Assembly: GCF_001262505.1 (NCBI RefSeq)
Contig: NZ_KQ410733.1
Span: 62,001 to 126,000 of the forward strand
Reading direction: 5' to 3'
DNA length: 64,000 nt
Origin: Shinella sp. SUS2
GTDB lineage: Bacteria; Pseudomonadota; Alphaproteobacteria; Rhizobiales; Rhizobiaceae
Shown here: one piece after another, positions 54,779-63,216 of the stretch
How the letters are laid out: the number at the start of each line of letters is the position of its first letter
How positions within the stretch are numbered: the first letter of the stretch is position 1
The notes under the pieces: generated by a model
Database searches by the model: none
The model's input: the letters and a program-made list of their open reading frames with translations, nothing else
Told to the model about the DNA's origin: nothing
Translations under genes and position numbers: made by a program

Positions 54779-56104
54779 CTAAAGGACGAAATCGACCAGC
54801 ATTTTGACGTTCAACCCGGCGATGACAACCGCGATCAGGAGCGCGAGCGCCGTCAACCAGCGTGGTGCGACGAGCGCTCCCATTTTCCGGCGATCGGCGG
54901 TGAACATCACGAGCGGAAACACGGCGAAGGAAAGCTGGAGGCTGAGGACGACCTGCGTGAGGATGAGAAGCTGCGCCGTCCCGCTGTCGCCATAGGCGAT
55001 GGTCACGCCGGCGGCCGGAATGATGGCAATCCCCCGCGTGATCAACCGTCGTAACCAGGGGGCCAGGCGCATGCGCAGGAACCCTTCCATGACCACCTGC
55101 CCCGCCAGTGTCGCGGTCACCGTCGAGTTGATGCCGCAGCACAGAAGTGCCACGCCGAAGAGCGTGGGGGCGAGGGCGATGCCGAGAAGCGGTGCCAGAA
55201 GATTGTGCGCCTCGCCGAGTTCGGCGATGTCCGTCCGGCCTGTCGCGTGAAAGGCTGCGGCGGCAAGGATCAGGATGGAGGCATTCACCAGGAGCGCGAA
55301 CATCAGCGCCACGGTGGAATCGATCGTCGCGAACTTCAGCGCCTCGCGCCGTTCGGCAAGCGTCTCGCCATAGGCGCGCGTCTGGACGATCCCGGAATGC
55401 AGATAGAGATTGTGCGGCATGACGGTCGCTCCCAGAATGCCCAGCGCGAGGTAGAGCATGTCGGGATTGGTGACGATCTCGGTCGTCGGCGCGAAGCCGC
55501 GGATGACCTCGCCCCAGTCGGGATCCGCAAGGCCGATCTGGATGGCGAAGCAGACGGCGATGACGCCGAGCAGGACGATGACGAAGGCTTCGAGCCAGCG
55601 GAAGCCGAGGCGCTGCAGGTAGAGGATCAGGAACACGTCCAGCGCGGTGATGACGACGCCGAGTTCCAGCGGGATGCCGAAGATCAGGTTGAGGCCGATC
55701 GCCGTGCCGATGACCTCGGCAATATCGGTGGCGATGATGGCGATTTCCGCCAGAAGCCAGAGGCCGATCGCCACGGGGCGGGAAAAGGCGTCGCGGCATG
55801 CCTGCGCCAGGTCGCGTCCCGAGGCGATCGCCAGTCGCGCGCACAGCGATTGCAGTACGATCGCCATGATGTTGGACACAAGGGCCACGACAAGCAGCGT
55901 GTAGCCGAAGCGCGATCCGCCGGCGAGCGAGGTCGCCCAGTTGCCCGGGTCCATGTAGCCGACGGCGACGAGATATCCTGGTCCGAAAAACGCAAGCGCA
56001 CGCCGGAGCGTCGATGCATCCTTTCTGACCGGGATAGAGCGATGAACGTCGGACAGGGAGACCTCCCCGCCCGCATGCAGCCAACCTTCCCGACGCGTAT
56101 CCAT
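54779..56104 (-). CDS. mntH: Nramp-type manganese transporter
   Basis: A 441-residue inner-membrane proton-coupled Mn(II) importer with 11 predicted helices. The metal-site motifs DPGNW (helix 1) and [10 protein letters not shown] (helix 6) are intact, as is the [25 protein letters not shown] stretch of helix 3. An N-terminal tail of about 35 residues precedes helix 1. ATG 56104 is chosen over the TTG at 56116. A Fur-type operator lies 29 nt upstream. Confidence 0.95.
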   Translation of the reverse strand: MDTRREGWLHAGGEVSLSDVHRSIPVRKDASTLRRALAFFGPGYLVAVGYMDPGNWATSLAGGSRFGYTLLVVALVSNIMAIVLQSLCARLAIASGRDLAQACRDAFSRPVAIGLWLLAEIAIIATDIAEVIGTAIGLNLIFGIPLELGVVITALDVFLILYLQRLGFRWLEAFVIVLLGVIAVCFAIQIGLADPDWGEVIRGFAPTTEIVTNPDMLYLALGILGATVMPHNLYLHSGIVQTRAYGETLAERREALKFATIDSTVALMFALLVNASILILAAAAFHATGRTDIAELGEAHNLLAPLLGIALAPTLFGVALLCCGINSTVTATLAGQVVMEGFLRMRLAPWLRRLITRGIAIIPAAGVTIAYGDSGTAQLLILTQVVLSLQLSFAVFPLVMFTADRRKMGALVAPRWLTALALLIAVVIAGLNVKMLVDFVL

Positions 56105-56120
56105 GATCCGATCCAATAGT

Positions 56121-56147
56121 TGCGAATGCTATTGCAAATCATTCGCA
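56121..56147. promoter_or_regulatory. Fur/Mur-type box of mntH
   Basis: TGCAAATCATTCGCA (56133-56147) is a 7-1-7 inverted repeat of the Fur family type. It overlaps a second, TGCGAATGCTATTGCA (56121-56136). In rhizobia the Fur protein is usually the manganese sensor Mur, so repression of mntH by manganese is expected. Confidence 0.75.
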
Positions 56148-56196
56148 TAAATGAGGTGGGCTCGCAAGGGTATGCGCTCTGCCCTATCGCCGGGCT

Positions 56197-56925
56197 TCAG
56201 CGCACGACGATGCGCGCCTTCGAGGGCACCCGGGTATAGAGGTCGATGACATCCTGATTGATCAGCCGTACGCAGCCGGAGGAGACGGACTTACCGATGG
56301 AGCTCCACTCGCGGGTGCCGTGCAGGCGGTAGAGCGTGTCTTCGCCATTCTGGAAGATGTAGAGGGCGCGGGCGCCGAGCGCGTTGTTCGGTCCGGGCGG
56401 CTGTCCGCCGTTTTCGACGGAGAATTTTGCCAGCTCGGGCTGGCGCGCGATCATTTCGGCCGGCGGCTTCCAGTGCGGCCATTTCTGGCGCCACTGGACG
56501 ACCCCTTCGCCTTCCCAGGCAAAGCCGGCCCGGCCGAGCCCCACCCCGTATCGCATGGCCGTGCCGCCGGGCTCCACGACATAGAGAAACTTCGAGCCGG
56601 TATCGACCACGACGGTGCCTGCCGGCTCGCCCGTCATGTTCATTACCCGCTGGCGATAAAATTTCGGGTCGATCTGTTGATAGGGAACGGCGGGCAACGT
56701 GTAACCGCCATCCTCCAGGCCGGCATAGCGTGTCGCCAGTTCCTCTTCGCTCGGCAGCCCCATGGGGCGCCGGGCGGTGCTGGGCGTGATGCTCGTGATG
56801 CCGGCGGGAGAAAGGGTGGAACAGGCCGTGAGGGTCGATGACAGCATACCCAGGAGGAGAACCCGTCTGGATAGCGTGGAAGCCCGATCTTTCATGTCTT
56901 TCCGTTCCGTTGACGTTTGCATCAT
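56197..56925 (-). CDS. L,D-transpeptidase (YkuD domain) lipoprotein
   Basis: A 242-residue peptidoglycan cross-linking or lipoprotein-anchoring enzyme. The N-terminus carries an export signal with a lipobox (SSTLTAC), so it should sit in a membrane facing the periplasm. The YkuD catalytic block is LHGTREWSSIGKSVSSGCVR, with the histidine and the nucleophilic cysteine. ATG 56925 overlaps the stop of the small gene before it (ATGA), implying coupling; an in-frame ATG at 56895 has a better ribosome site (CGGAAAG). It is the last gene of the dsbA/ppiC unit. Confidence 0.9.
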   Translation of the reverse strand: MMQTSTERKDMKDRASTLSRRVLLLGMLSSTLTACSTLSPAGITSITPSTARRPMGLPSEEELATRYAGLEDGGYTLPAVPYQQIDPKFYRQRVMNMTGEPAGTVVVDTGSKFLYVVEPGGTAMRYGVGLGRAGFAWEGEGVVQWRQKWPHWKPPAEMIARQPELAKFSVENGGQPPGPNNALGARALYIFQNGEDTLYRLHGTREWSSIGKSVSSGCVRLINQDVIDLYTRVPSKARIVVR

Positions 56926-57116
56926 GGTTTCGCAGCGCCTGTCGGCGTTGACATCTCGATTTCACCGCGGATATGGAGCGCGCTGTAAGCCGTCACGACC
57001 AGGACAAAACTGGACAGGATGAGCAGCATGATCCGGTTCCGGCGCCGAACCCTATGCTGGCGCGCAGCATCGGTCGTCCGGTTCGCCGCCTCAGTTGGCA
57101 CCATGGTCGTGCCCAT
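56922..57116 (-). CDS. Small single-pass membrane protein
   Basis: A 64-residue open frame (52 if it begins at ATG 57104) between the PpiC-type gene and the L,D-transpeptidase, overlapping both. It has a basic N-terminal region (RQHRVRRRNR), one hydrophobic helix (IMLLILSSFVLVVTAYSALHI) and a short outside tail. I do not recognise a family. The tight overlaps at both ends and a clear membrane segment support it as a real gene. Confidence 0.55.
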   Translation of the reverse strand: MGTTMVPTEAANRTTDAARQHRVRRRNRIMLLILSSFVLVVTAYSALHIRGEIEMSTPTGAAKP

Positions 57117-57954
57117 CGTCGGATGCTTCGGGCATGGCGACGTCGGGAACGAGCTTCTCGATGCGCGCGCTGGCCTTCAGGTCGGCGATGATCTTGCCCA
57201 CGGCCTGAGCCTCTATGCCGCGCCGCAGCTCCGCCGACACGGTTTCGAAAGCAGGCGGTTCGCGCTTGCGCCGCTCTTCCAGCTTCAGGACGTGAAAGCC
57301 GAAGGGCGTTGCGATGGGTTTTGCGGACGTCTCGCCGGCCTTCATCGCCGCAATGGCGGTCCCCAGTTCCGGCGGAAGCTGCTCGGCCGTCAGAAAACCG
57401 AGGTCCCCGCCCTTGCTTTTGGATGCGTCGTCCAGCGAGGCGCGTCCTGCCACCTCTTCGAACGGCGTTCCCCCGGCAATCTCCCGGATTGCCGTGTCCG
57501 CGCTGGCCTGATCCTTGGTCAGGATGTGCCGCACGCGCACCTCCTCGACCACCGGCAGCGCGGCGACACGCTCGTCATAGGCCTTGCGCACCGCGTCTTC
57601 CGTCACGGCGGCCGCGGCGGCCTTGGTCAGATAGGCCTGCCTCAAGGCCTGCTGGCGGAGAAACGCCATCTGGCGCTTGAACGTCTCGTCGTTCTCCATG
57701 CCCTCGCGCAGCGCGGCATCCGAAACCACCTTGAGGTCGATCAGCGCATCGACGACAGCCGATTTCCTGGCCTCCGGTGTCGCCTCGGGGTTGGGATCGC
57801 CGAGGAACGAGGTTGCGAACGCGACATCGGATTCCAGAATTTCCGTATCCCCGACGCGGGCCGCAACCTGGTCCGCCCGTTCCTCGGCGAAGGCTGGGGC
57901 AGCAGCCAGAATGAGCCCTGCGAGAAGGGCATTCCTGATATGTCTGATGGTCAT
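57091..57954 (-). CDS. PpiC-type peptidyl-prolyl isomerase (SurA/PrsA-like)
   Basis: A 287-residue periplasmic folding factor. After a signal peptide (MTIRHIRNALLAGLILAAAPAFA) come a helical chaperone region and a parvulin domain (VRVRHILTKDQASADTA, DDASKSKGGDLGFLTAEQLPPEL, PFGFHVLKLEERR). The C-terminus ends in DDGHDHGAN, a short metal-binding-like tail. It overlaps dsbA by four bases. Substrate proteins are probably outer-membrane or envelope enzymes, possibly the transpeptidase encoded after it. Confidence 0.9.
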   Translation of the reverse strand: MTIRHIRNALLAGLILAAAPAFAEERADQVAARVGDTEILESDVAFATSFLGDPNPEATPEARKSAVVDALIDLKVVSDAALREGMENDETFKRQMAFLRQQALRQAYLTKAAAAAVTEDAVRKAYDERVAALPVVEEVRVRHILTKDQASADTAIREIAGGTPFEEVAGRASLDDASKSKGGDLGFLTAEQLPPELGTAIAAMKAGETSAKPIATPFGFHVLKLEERRKREPPAFETVSAELRRGIEAQAVGKIIADLKASARIEKLVPDVAMPEASDDGHDHGAN

Positions 57955-58592
57955 TTGCCTGCTCCCGCAACGAGGGGCTCGATGATGGAGCGCATCTGCT
58001 CGATCGGCATGACGCCGGTAAATTTCTGGCCATTTATGAAGAAGGTCGGTGTCGAATCCACGCCGAGTTCCTGGCCCCGCGCGGCAACGGCGTTCACCTT
58101 GTCGAGCAGCGCCTGGTCGCCAAGACAGGCCTCAAGGTCGGTTTCCTTCAGGCCCGTCATCGAAAGCACCGAGAGGAGGCCTGCTTTCCCGTCCTCCGCC
58201 CGCGCCCAGCGCGGTTGGTTGCGGAAGAGCAGATCGACCGTCGGATACCATTTGTCGTCGCCCACGCAGCGGGCGAGCATGAAGGCGGCGGTCGATCGCG
58301 GGTCGAAGGGGAACTCGCGCAGGATGAACCGGACCTTGCCGGTATCGACGAACTCCGCCTTGAAGGCGGGCCAGACTGTGAGATGGAAGTTGGCGCAGTG
58401 ACCGCAGGTCATCGAGGCATATTCAATGACGGTGACGGGCGCATCGTCGCGCCCGAGGATCCGCTCCGGCAAGGGGCCGGGCTGCATGAGGTCGGGTACC
58501 GCCGCCGTGCCGGTGCCCTGTGCCATCACGCGGCTTGCCGCCAGCAAGCCCAGTCCTGCTACGGTCGATCCCAGAAATTGCCGTCTGTCCAT
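57951..58592 (-). CDS. DsbA-family thiol:disulfide oxidoreductase
   Basis: A 213-residue periplasmic thioredoxin-fold protein. It has a twin-arginine-like leader (MDRRQFLGSTVAGLGLLAAS), the active site MTCGHCANFH and the cis-proline VDSTPTFFINGQ. The sequence is of the DsbA/DsbG-like (Thioredoxin_4) subgroup common in alphaproteobacteria. It is the first gene of a four-gene unit (dsbA-like, ppiC-type, small membrane protein, L,D-transpeptidase) behind a MerR-type promoter. Confidence 0.92.
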   Translation of the reverse strand: MDRRQFLGSTVAGLGLLAASRVMAQGTGTAAVPDLMQPGPLPERILGRDDAPVTVIEYASMTCGHCANFHLTVWPAFKAEFVDTGKVRFILREFPFDPRSTAAFMLARCVGDDKWYPTVDLLFRNQPRWARAEDGKAGLLSVLSMTGLKETDLEACLGDQALLDKVNAVAARGQELGVDSTPTFFINGQKFTGVMPIEQMRSIIEPLVAGAGK

Positions 58593-58617
58593 GTTGCCTC
58601 CAAATCAAGGGAGCCGG

Positions 58618-58650
58618 ATCATAAAACCTCTAGCTGCTTGAGCTGCAAGT
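58618..58650 (-). promoter_or_regulatory. MerR-type promoter with 19-bp spacer
   Basis: On the minus strand TTGCAG (58648-58643) and TATGAT (58623-58618) are separated by exactly 19 bp. The spacer lies within an imperfect 25-bp dyad (58626-58650; arms match 7 of 10, outer ACTT/AGGT). This overlong spacer plus dyad is the signature of promoters activated by MerR-family metal sensors such as CueR/HmrR. Transcription would start about 20 nt before the dsbA-like ATG. Confidence 0.6.
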
Positions 58651-58800
58651 GCGCGAAAGCGCGCATTTTCGAGAATCCTGCAAAGGCTGGAAACTGCATG
58701 GAAATTGCCCCTGCTAACGGCTTGTTAAGCACAATGCCGCGACATTATCCTTCGAGGTCGGAGCTATTCGGGCGTTACGGGCATGCCGCACCGCGCAGTT

Positions 58801-59109
58801 ATGAGATTGATCGTCATCTTGCTGATGTCGCTGGTCGTCGGCATCAGCACAACCGCGTCGGCCGCCGTCCGCAGCCATCCGTCGTTCGAGCCGCTGCAAC
58901 TTGCGGTGAGCCTGACGACGGTAGATCTCGAGGACGACCTGCCCGATCACCCGACCCCGGCGGACAGCTGTCATGAAGCCTGCAGCTGGCTCGTCGAATG
59001 GCACTGGCCAGGAACCGCTCCCGTCTATCGCCTCCGGCCCGATCGGGCTTCCGACCCGCGGGTGCCGGGTCCCGTCCTGCTGATCCTGCCTCCTCCCCGC
59101 GTGGCTTGA
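58801..59109 (+). CDS. Small exported protein of unknown function
   Basis: A 102-residue protein divergent from the dsbA unit. It has a signal peptide (MRLIVILLMSLVVGISTTASA) and a short mature part with one cysteine pair in DSCHEACSWLVEWHWPG and a histidine/acid-rich neighbourhood (DLEDDLPDHPTP). ATG 58801 is preferred to 58783, which would spoil the signal peptide start. I do not recognise a family. A thiol- or metal-binding role beside DsbA is possible but is guesswork. Confidence 0.55.
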   Translation: MRLIVILLMSLVVGISTTASAAVRSHPSFEPLQLAVSLTTVDLEDDLPDHPTPADSCHEACSWLVEWHWPGTAPVYRLRPDRASDPRVPGPVLLILPPPRVA

Positions 59110-59266
59110 TACAACAGCGCCTTGCCGGCCGATTGCGGACGACGTGCTTTCCGGAGCCGGCCGCATGGTGACCGGTGGGCCTGTCCCGCTTCACCGTATT
59201 TCCCCTTTTGATCGCGGGCGACAGATGGCCGCCAGAGGCGCCCTGCCCGCAGCAAGGATGATTTCC

Positions 59267-59875
59267 ATGAGACGTCTCTTCCCCTCCGACATCGATCCCT
59301 TAGCGGTGCGCCTTGACCGGCGAAGCTTCAGCCTTGCCGCCCTCGCGCTGCTTGCCTCGCCAACGCTTGCCCTTGCCGAGGGAAAGAAGCGTGCGATCGA
59401 GATCGACGCGCGGTTCCTGCCGCAGCTGGTGAGCTCCCCCTATCCGGAAGACGCCGGTACCATCGTGGTGGTGCCGCAGGACCGCTACCTTTACCTCATA
59501 GAAGACGGTGGCTTTGCACGCCGCTATGGGGTCGGCGTCGGCCGCGCCGGGCTGGCCTTTTCCGGTTCGGCGACTGTCGGCCGCAAGGCAAAGTGGCCAA
59601 GCTGGCGCCCGACCGACAACATGATCCGGCGCAACCCGAAGAAATATGCCCGCTATGCCGGGGGCGTGCCGGGCGGACCGAAGAACCCGCTGGGCTCCAG
59701 GGCCCTCTACCTGTTTCGCGACGGGCGCGATACGCTCTACCGGATCCATGGCACCACCGAGCCCTGGACCATCGGCAAGGCCGTTTCGAATGGCTGCATC
59801 CGGATGGTCAACGACCACGTCGAAGACCTTTACGAGCGGGTTCCCGTGGGAGCCCGGGTCGTGGTGATTGCTTAG
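59267..59875 (+). CDS. L,D-transpeptidase (YkuD domain), second copy
   Basis: A 202-residue periplasmic enzyme. A twin-arginine-like leader (LDRRSFSLAALALLASPTLALA) is followed by a YkuD domain with the catalytic block IHGTTEPWTIGKAVSNGCIRM. It is clearly related to the lipoprotein transpeptidase 2.4 kb to the left (VGVGRAGLAFSG and VGLGRAGFAWEG match) but has no lipobox. ATG 59267 has AAGGA at the right distance. The two lie on opposite strands flanking the DsbA block. The 244 nt that follow hold nothing recognisable. Confidence 0.9.
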   Translation: MRRLFPSDIDPLAVRLDRRSFSLAALALLASPTLALAEGKKRAIEIDARFLPQLVSSPYPEDAGTIVVVPQDRYLYLIEDGGFARRYGVGVGRAGLAFSGSATVGRKAKWPSWRPTDNMIRRNPKKYARYAGGVPGGPKNPLGSRALYLFRDGRDTLYRIHGTTEPWTIGKAVSNGCIRMVNDHVEDLYERVPVGARVVVIA

Positions 59876-60119
59876 GGGCGACAGGTGCTGCCTGGCCGCG
59901 GAACCTCTTCGGCCAAGGGCGGCGCCCCCGCGTTGCCGGCGCCATTGCGCGCGCCGGCGGCCTCCGCTCGGGCCCAGTCCGGGGCTGCGTAGCAGGAGTC
60001 ACGGGGCAGGGTTGGGGCATGGGCTACTGCCATCAACGGGTTCTTAACCCTTCATTGACCATAATTCCTGTCGGTGCCTGAGCGCCGTCATCCACTTTCG
60101 ATGACTGTATCTCGTTTGA

Positions 60120-61421
60120 TTGGAACGTGTCGTGTTCGAGTATTTGTTGCCCGCGTCCTGGGCGAACGCCTTGCATGCCGTCGCAAGGAATGGTTTTGGC
60201 AAGGCCACGCGCCGGGCTGTACAGGCAGGTGCGATCGCCGCCGCCACGGCTTTGACCGCTGCTCCCTCCGCCGCCTTTGCAGAAGTCCGCTCGCTCAAGC
60301 TGTTCTTCACCCATACCGGCGAGCGTGCGACGATCACCTACAAGCGCAATGGCAAGTACGACCCGAAGGGGCTCGCACAGGTCAACCGCCTTTTGCGCGA
60401 CTGGCGCCGGAACGAACCGGCCCGCATGGATCCGCGCCTGCTGGATCTGGTCTGGGAAGTCTATCAGCGCACCGGCGCGAAGGATTACGTCAACATCGTC
60501 TCGGCCTATCGTTCGCCGGCCACCAACAACATGCTGCGCGGCCGCTCGCGCAATACGGGCGTCGCAAAGAACAGCCAGCACACGCTCGGCAAGGCGATGG
60601 ATTTCTACATTCCCGGCGTCAAGCTTGCGCGGCTGCGGGAGGTCGCCATGCAGCTGCAGATCGGTGGCGTCGGCTACTACCCGACCTCCGGCTCGCCCTT
60701 CGTGCATCTCGATGTCGGCCGTGTCCGGGCCTGGCCGCGGATGTCGCGCCAGGAGCTGGCGCGCATTTTCCCGAACGGCAAGACGCTGCATCTGCCTGCC
60801 GACGGCCGAGCTCTGCCAGGTTATGACCTGGCGATGGCGGACTACAAGCGGCGGGTCAAGGCGACATCCGTCATCGCCGCCAGCACCGCCGGAAAATCGA
60901 AATTCAAGGGCGAGGCCGCGGCGTCCGAAAACACGCTGCTCACCGCCATGCTGCCGACCCGCAAAGGCCGGGCGGAAGAGGCACTCGAGCTGCAGACCAC
61001 GCGCCAGATGGTTGCCGAGGAACCGCCGTTCTTCGACCTTGCGACGATTACCGCTCCGCTCCCGACGTTCCGGGCTGCAGCCGTCGAGCGCGCGCTGCCT
61101 GTGAACACCGCTGCGTTCGTTCCCTCTGCATCCTTCAGGGTGGCGCAGGGCACGGGTCTCCTGCGGCAGCCGACTGCCGCCGAGTCCAGCCTCACGGGTT
61201 CAGGCCCTTCCGGCACGCAGGCGGAATGGGCTGTTTCCGAAGCGGCGCTCTTCGACTGGGCGCTGGCGCCAGCCAAGGAACTGGAGCAGCTGCGCCTTCC
61301 GTCCAGCCTGCGGCGGATCGTGGCAAGCGCTGAGGACATCCGGCAGCCGCTGGGGCGACAGGCCCAGCCCGCCGACCAGCAGACGACGTTCGACGAGAAC
61401 CGATTCGGATGGGACGGCTGA
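60120..61421 (+). CDS. DUF882/YcbK-like M15 peptidase with long C-terminal tail
   Basis: A protein of about 433 residues. After an export signal (about residues 30-54, ending SAAFA) comes a DUF882 domain: LKLFFTHTGERATITYKRNG, VNIVSAYRSPATNNMLRGRS, SQHTLGKAMDFYIPG (the SxHxxGxAxD zinc site of M15 peptidases) and SGSPFVHLDVG. This domain ends near residue 225. The remaining 200 residues are low in recognisable structure and rich in Ala, Glu and Pro, probably disordered. The start is uncertain: TTG 60120 or GTG 60132. Likely acts on peptidoglycan. Confidence 0.82.
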   Translation: MERVVFEYLLPASWANALHAVARNGFGKATRRAVQAGAIAAATALTAAPSAAFAEVRSLKLFFTHTGERATITYKRNGKYDPKGLAQVNRLLRDWRRNEPARMDPRLLDLVWEVYQRTGAKDYVNIVSAYRSPATNNMLRGRSRNTGVAKNSQHTLGKAMDFYIPGVKLARLREVAMQLQIGGVGYYPTSGSPFVHLDVGRVRAWPRMSRQELARIFPNGKTLHLPADGRALPGYDLAMADYKRRVKATSVIAASTAGKSKFKGEAAASENTLLTAMLPTRKGRAEEALELQTTRQMVAEEPPFFDLATITAPLPTFRAAAVERALPVNTAAFVPSASFRVAQGTGLLRQPTAAESSLTGSGPSGTQAEWAVSEAALFDWALAPAKELEQLRLPSSLRRIVASAEDIRQPLGRQAQPADQQTTFDENRFGWDG

Positions 61422-61434
61422 TGGCGTGACCCGG

Positions 61435-62355
61435 TCATTCGTGCCGGGCGACAAGCGCACCCGGCGGATCGACCTGCACCGTGACATGATCGATGCGGCC
61501 CTTCGCCTTGAGCCAGGCAGAGACCACCGGCGGCAGCGACAAGGGATCGACGCCCTCGGCGGGACTGACATGGACGGTTGCGACGATGCTCTCGTCGGTC
61601 AGCGTCCAGGCGTGAAAGTGGCCGGCTTCGGATACGTCCGGAAGGCTCCGCAAGCCTGCTTCTATCTCGTCCGCACGGATGCCTTTCGGCGTTGCCTGCA
61701 GGAGGACGCGGATGGAATCGGAAACGAGCCCCCAGGCCGACCGGATGACGAGGCCGGCGACGAGCACCGACAGGATCGGATCGAGCACACTCCAGCCGGT
61801 CAACATGATGCCGACCGCGGCAGCGATCGCGCCGACCGATCCCAACAGGTCGCCGATGACGTGCAGAAGCGCCCCGCGCAAATTGCTGTCGCTGCTGTTG
61901 CCCGACCACAAGGCATAGGCGCCGATCAGGTTCACCAGGAGGCCGATGGCCGCGACGACAAGCATGGGGCCGGCGAGGATTTCCGCTGGCTCGTTGATCC
62001 GCTGGACGGCCTCCCACGCGATCCAGACCACCAGCAGAAGCAGTGTCGCGCCGTTGGCGAGGGCGGCGAGAACCCGCACGCGGTGGAACCCGTAGGTCCG
62101 CTGCGCATCGACGGGCCAGCGTGCGACACGATAGGCGATCAAGGCCAGCAGGAGGGCTGCCGAATCCGAGACCATGTGTCCGGCGTCCGCGATCAGGGCG
62201 AGTGACCCCGCAAGCCAGCCTCCGACGGCCTGCACGAGGGCGTAGCTGGCAGTGAGGATGAAGACGAGGCGGATCCGCCGCTCGTTCGATTGCGTCACCT
62301 CGGTTGCATGATCGTGGTCGCCGTCCGAATGGGGATGCCCGGTATCACTGCTCAT
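61435..62355 (-). CDS. Cation diffusion facilitator (ZitB/CzcD-like zinc exporter)
   Basis: A 306-residue inner-membrane proton antiporter with six predicted helices. The metal site is formed by the HMVSDSAALLLAL (HxxxD) and HVIGDLLGSVGAI (HxxxD) motifs of helices 2 and 5. A His/Asp-rich head (GHPHSDGDHDHATE) precedes helix 1, and a cytoplasmic ferredoxin-like domain ends the protein (HFHAWTLTDESIVATVHV). The HxxxD pairs favour zinc or cadmium. It is divergent from a PCu(A)C-like gene. Confidence 0.92.
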   Translation of the reverse strand: MSSDTGHPHSDGDHDHATEVTQSNERRIRLVFILTASYALVQAVGGWLAGSLALIADAGHMVSDSAALLLALIAYRVARWPVDAQRTYGFHRVRVLAALANGATLLLLVVWIAWEAVQRINEPAEILAGPMLVVAAIGLLVNLIGAYALWSGNSSDSNLRGALLHVIGDLLGSVGAIAAAVGIMLTGWSVLDPILSVLVAGLVIRSAWGLVSDSIRVLLQATPKGIRADEIEAGLRSLPDVSEAGHFHAWTLTDESIVATVHVSPAEGVDPLSLPPVVSAWLKAKGRIDHVTVQVDPPGALVARHE

Positions 62356-62565
62356 GGTCTCGATATCCCCGTTCCCGTTCGTGACGGCATTGACGGAAAC
62401 TGGCGCGGGTTCCGGCTGTCGTCAACCGTGCCATGAGTGGGCTGGTCAGAGGGCGTCGTGCAGCAAGGTGGTGTCCAAATGCCGCATATCGGCGCCGGCG
62501 GCCGCCGCTATTGTGACGCGAAGCCGCCTATAACGGCTCGATGGTTGGAGCTGGAGACGCAAGAC

Positions 62566-63087
62566 ATGCGCTTGAAAATGGTGGCAGCAGGGGTTCTCGT
62601 TTCCCTGTCGCCGACCCTCCCGGCCGATGCGGCGACCGGGCGGTTTCCCCATGAAAACCCGCCCGCAAGCCTGGTGGTCGAACACGCGGAACTCCTTGTT
62701 GCCGACGCCGCGTCTGGTAGGGCGGAGGGGTTCCTGACGATCTGGAACGGAACGAGCGTAGAAAAGCGCCTCATCGGCGTCGCAAGCGAGGCGTTCCGGT
62801 CCGTCGCGGTTCTTCCTTCGCCGGAAGGCATGGTGGCGGCTGAAGAGTTTGTCCCGATCCCTGCCCATGCGGAACTGCGCATGAAACCGACAGGCCTTCG
62901 CCTTCTCCTCGCCGACCGGGTGACTGGAGAGGCGCCTCCGTCATACCGTCTCACGCTGACCTTCGAGGACGGCACGCGCCTCGCTGTCACGGCGGCGGTC
63001 GTCAGGGCGCAGGCCGAACTCACACGGCATCATCACGGACAGGCAGATCCCGGCCCTGGAAATGGCACGGCATCGGGCCCGGATTAG
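62566..63087 (+). CDS. PCu(A)C-like exported protein lacking the copper ligands
   Basis: A 173-residue periplasmic protein. After a signal peptide (MRLKMVAAGVLVSLSPTLPADA) the cupredoxin-like core of the PCu(A)C family can be followed: AEGFLTIWNGTSVEKRLIGVASEAF, IPAHAELRMKPTGLRLLLAD and YRLTLTFEDGTRLAVTAAV. The conserved His/Met ligands (the HExM strand, the later Met, and the HxM in GLHLML) are replaced, here by VAVLP, AAE and GLRLLL. A C-terminal HHHG may bind metal instead. GGAG precedes the ATG at 62566. Divergent from the CDF exporter. Confidence 0.65.
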   Translation: MRLKMVAAGVLVSLSPTLPADAATGRFPHENPPASLVVEHAELLVADAASGRAEGFLTIWNGTSVEKRLIGVASEAFRSVAVLPSPEGMVAAEEFVPIPAHAELRMKPTGLRLLLADRVTGEAPPSYRLTLTFEDGTRLAVTAAVVRAQAELTRHHHGQADPGPGNGTASGPD

Positions 63088-63216
63088 CGCGAGGGGTCAG
63101 TGCCCTGGGCCCTGACATCCTCGCATTTCAATCCGGGCTTGAATGCCGGATTTCTGCCGATCCCGGCTGCAGGCAGGCCCGGCGCGTGGATGTTACGTGC
63201 CGGTGCGAATGCACTT

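Noticed and set aside
54774-56084. 436-codon minus-strand frame overlapping mntH in another frame
   Set aside because: It is a frame-shifted shadow of mntH; the mntH frame has all Nramp motifs.
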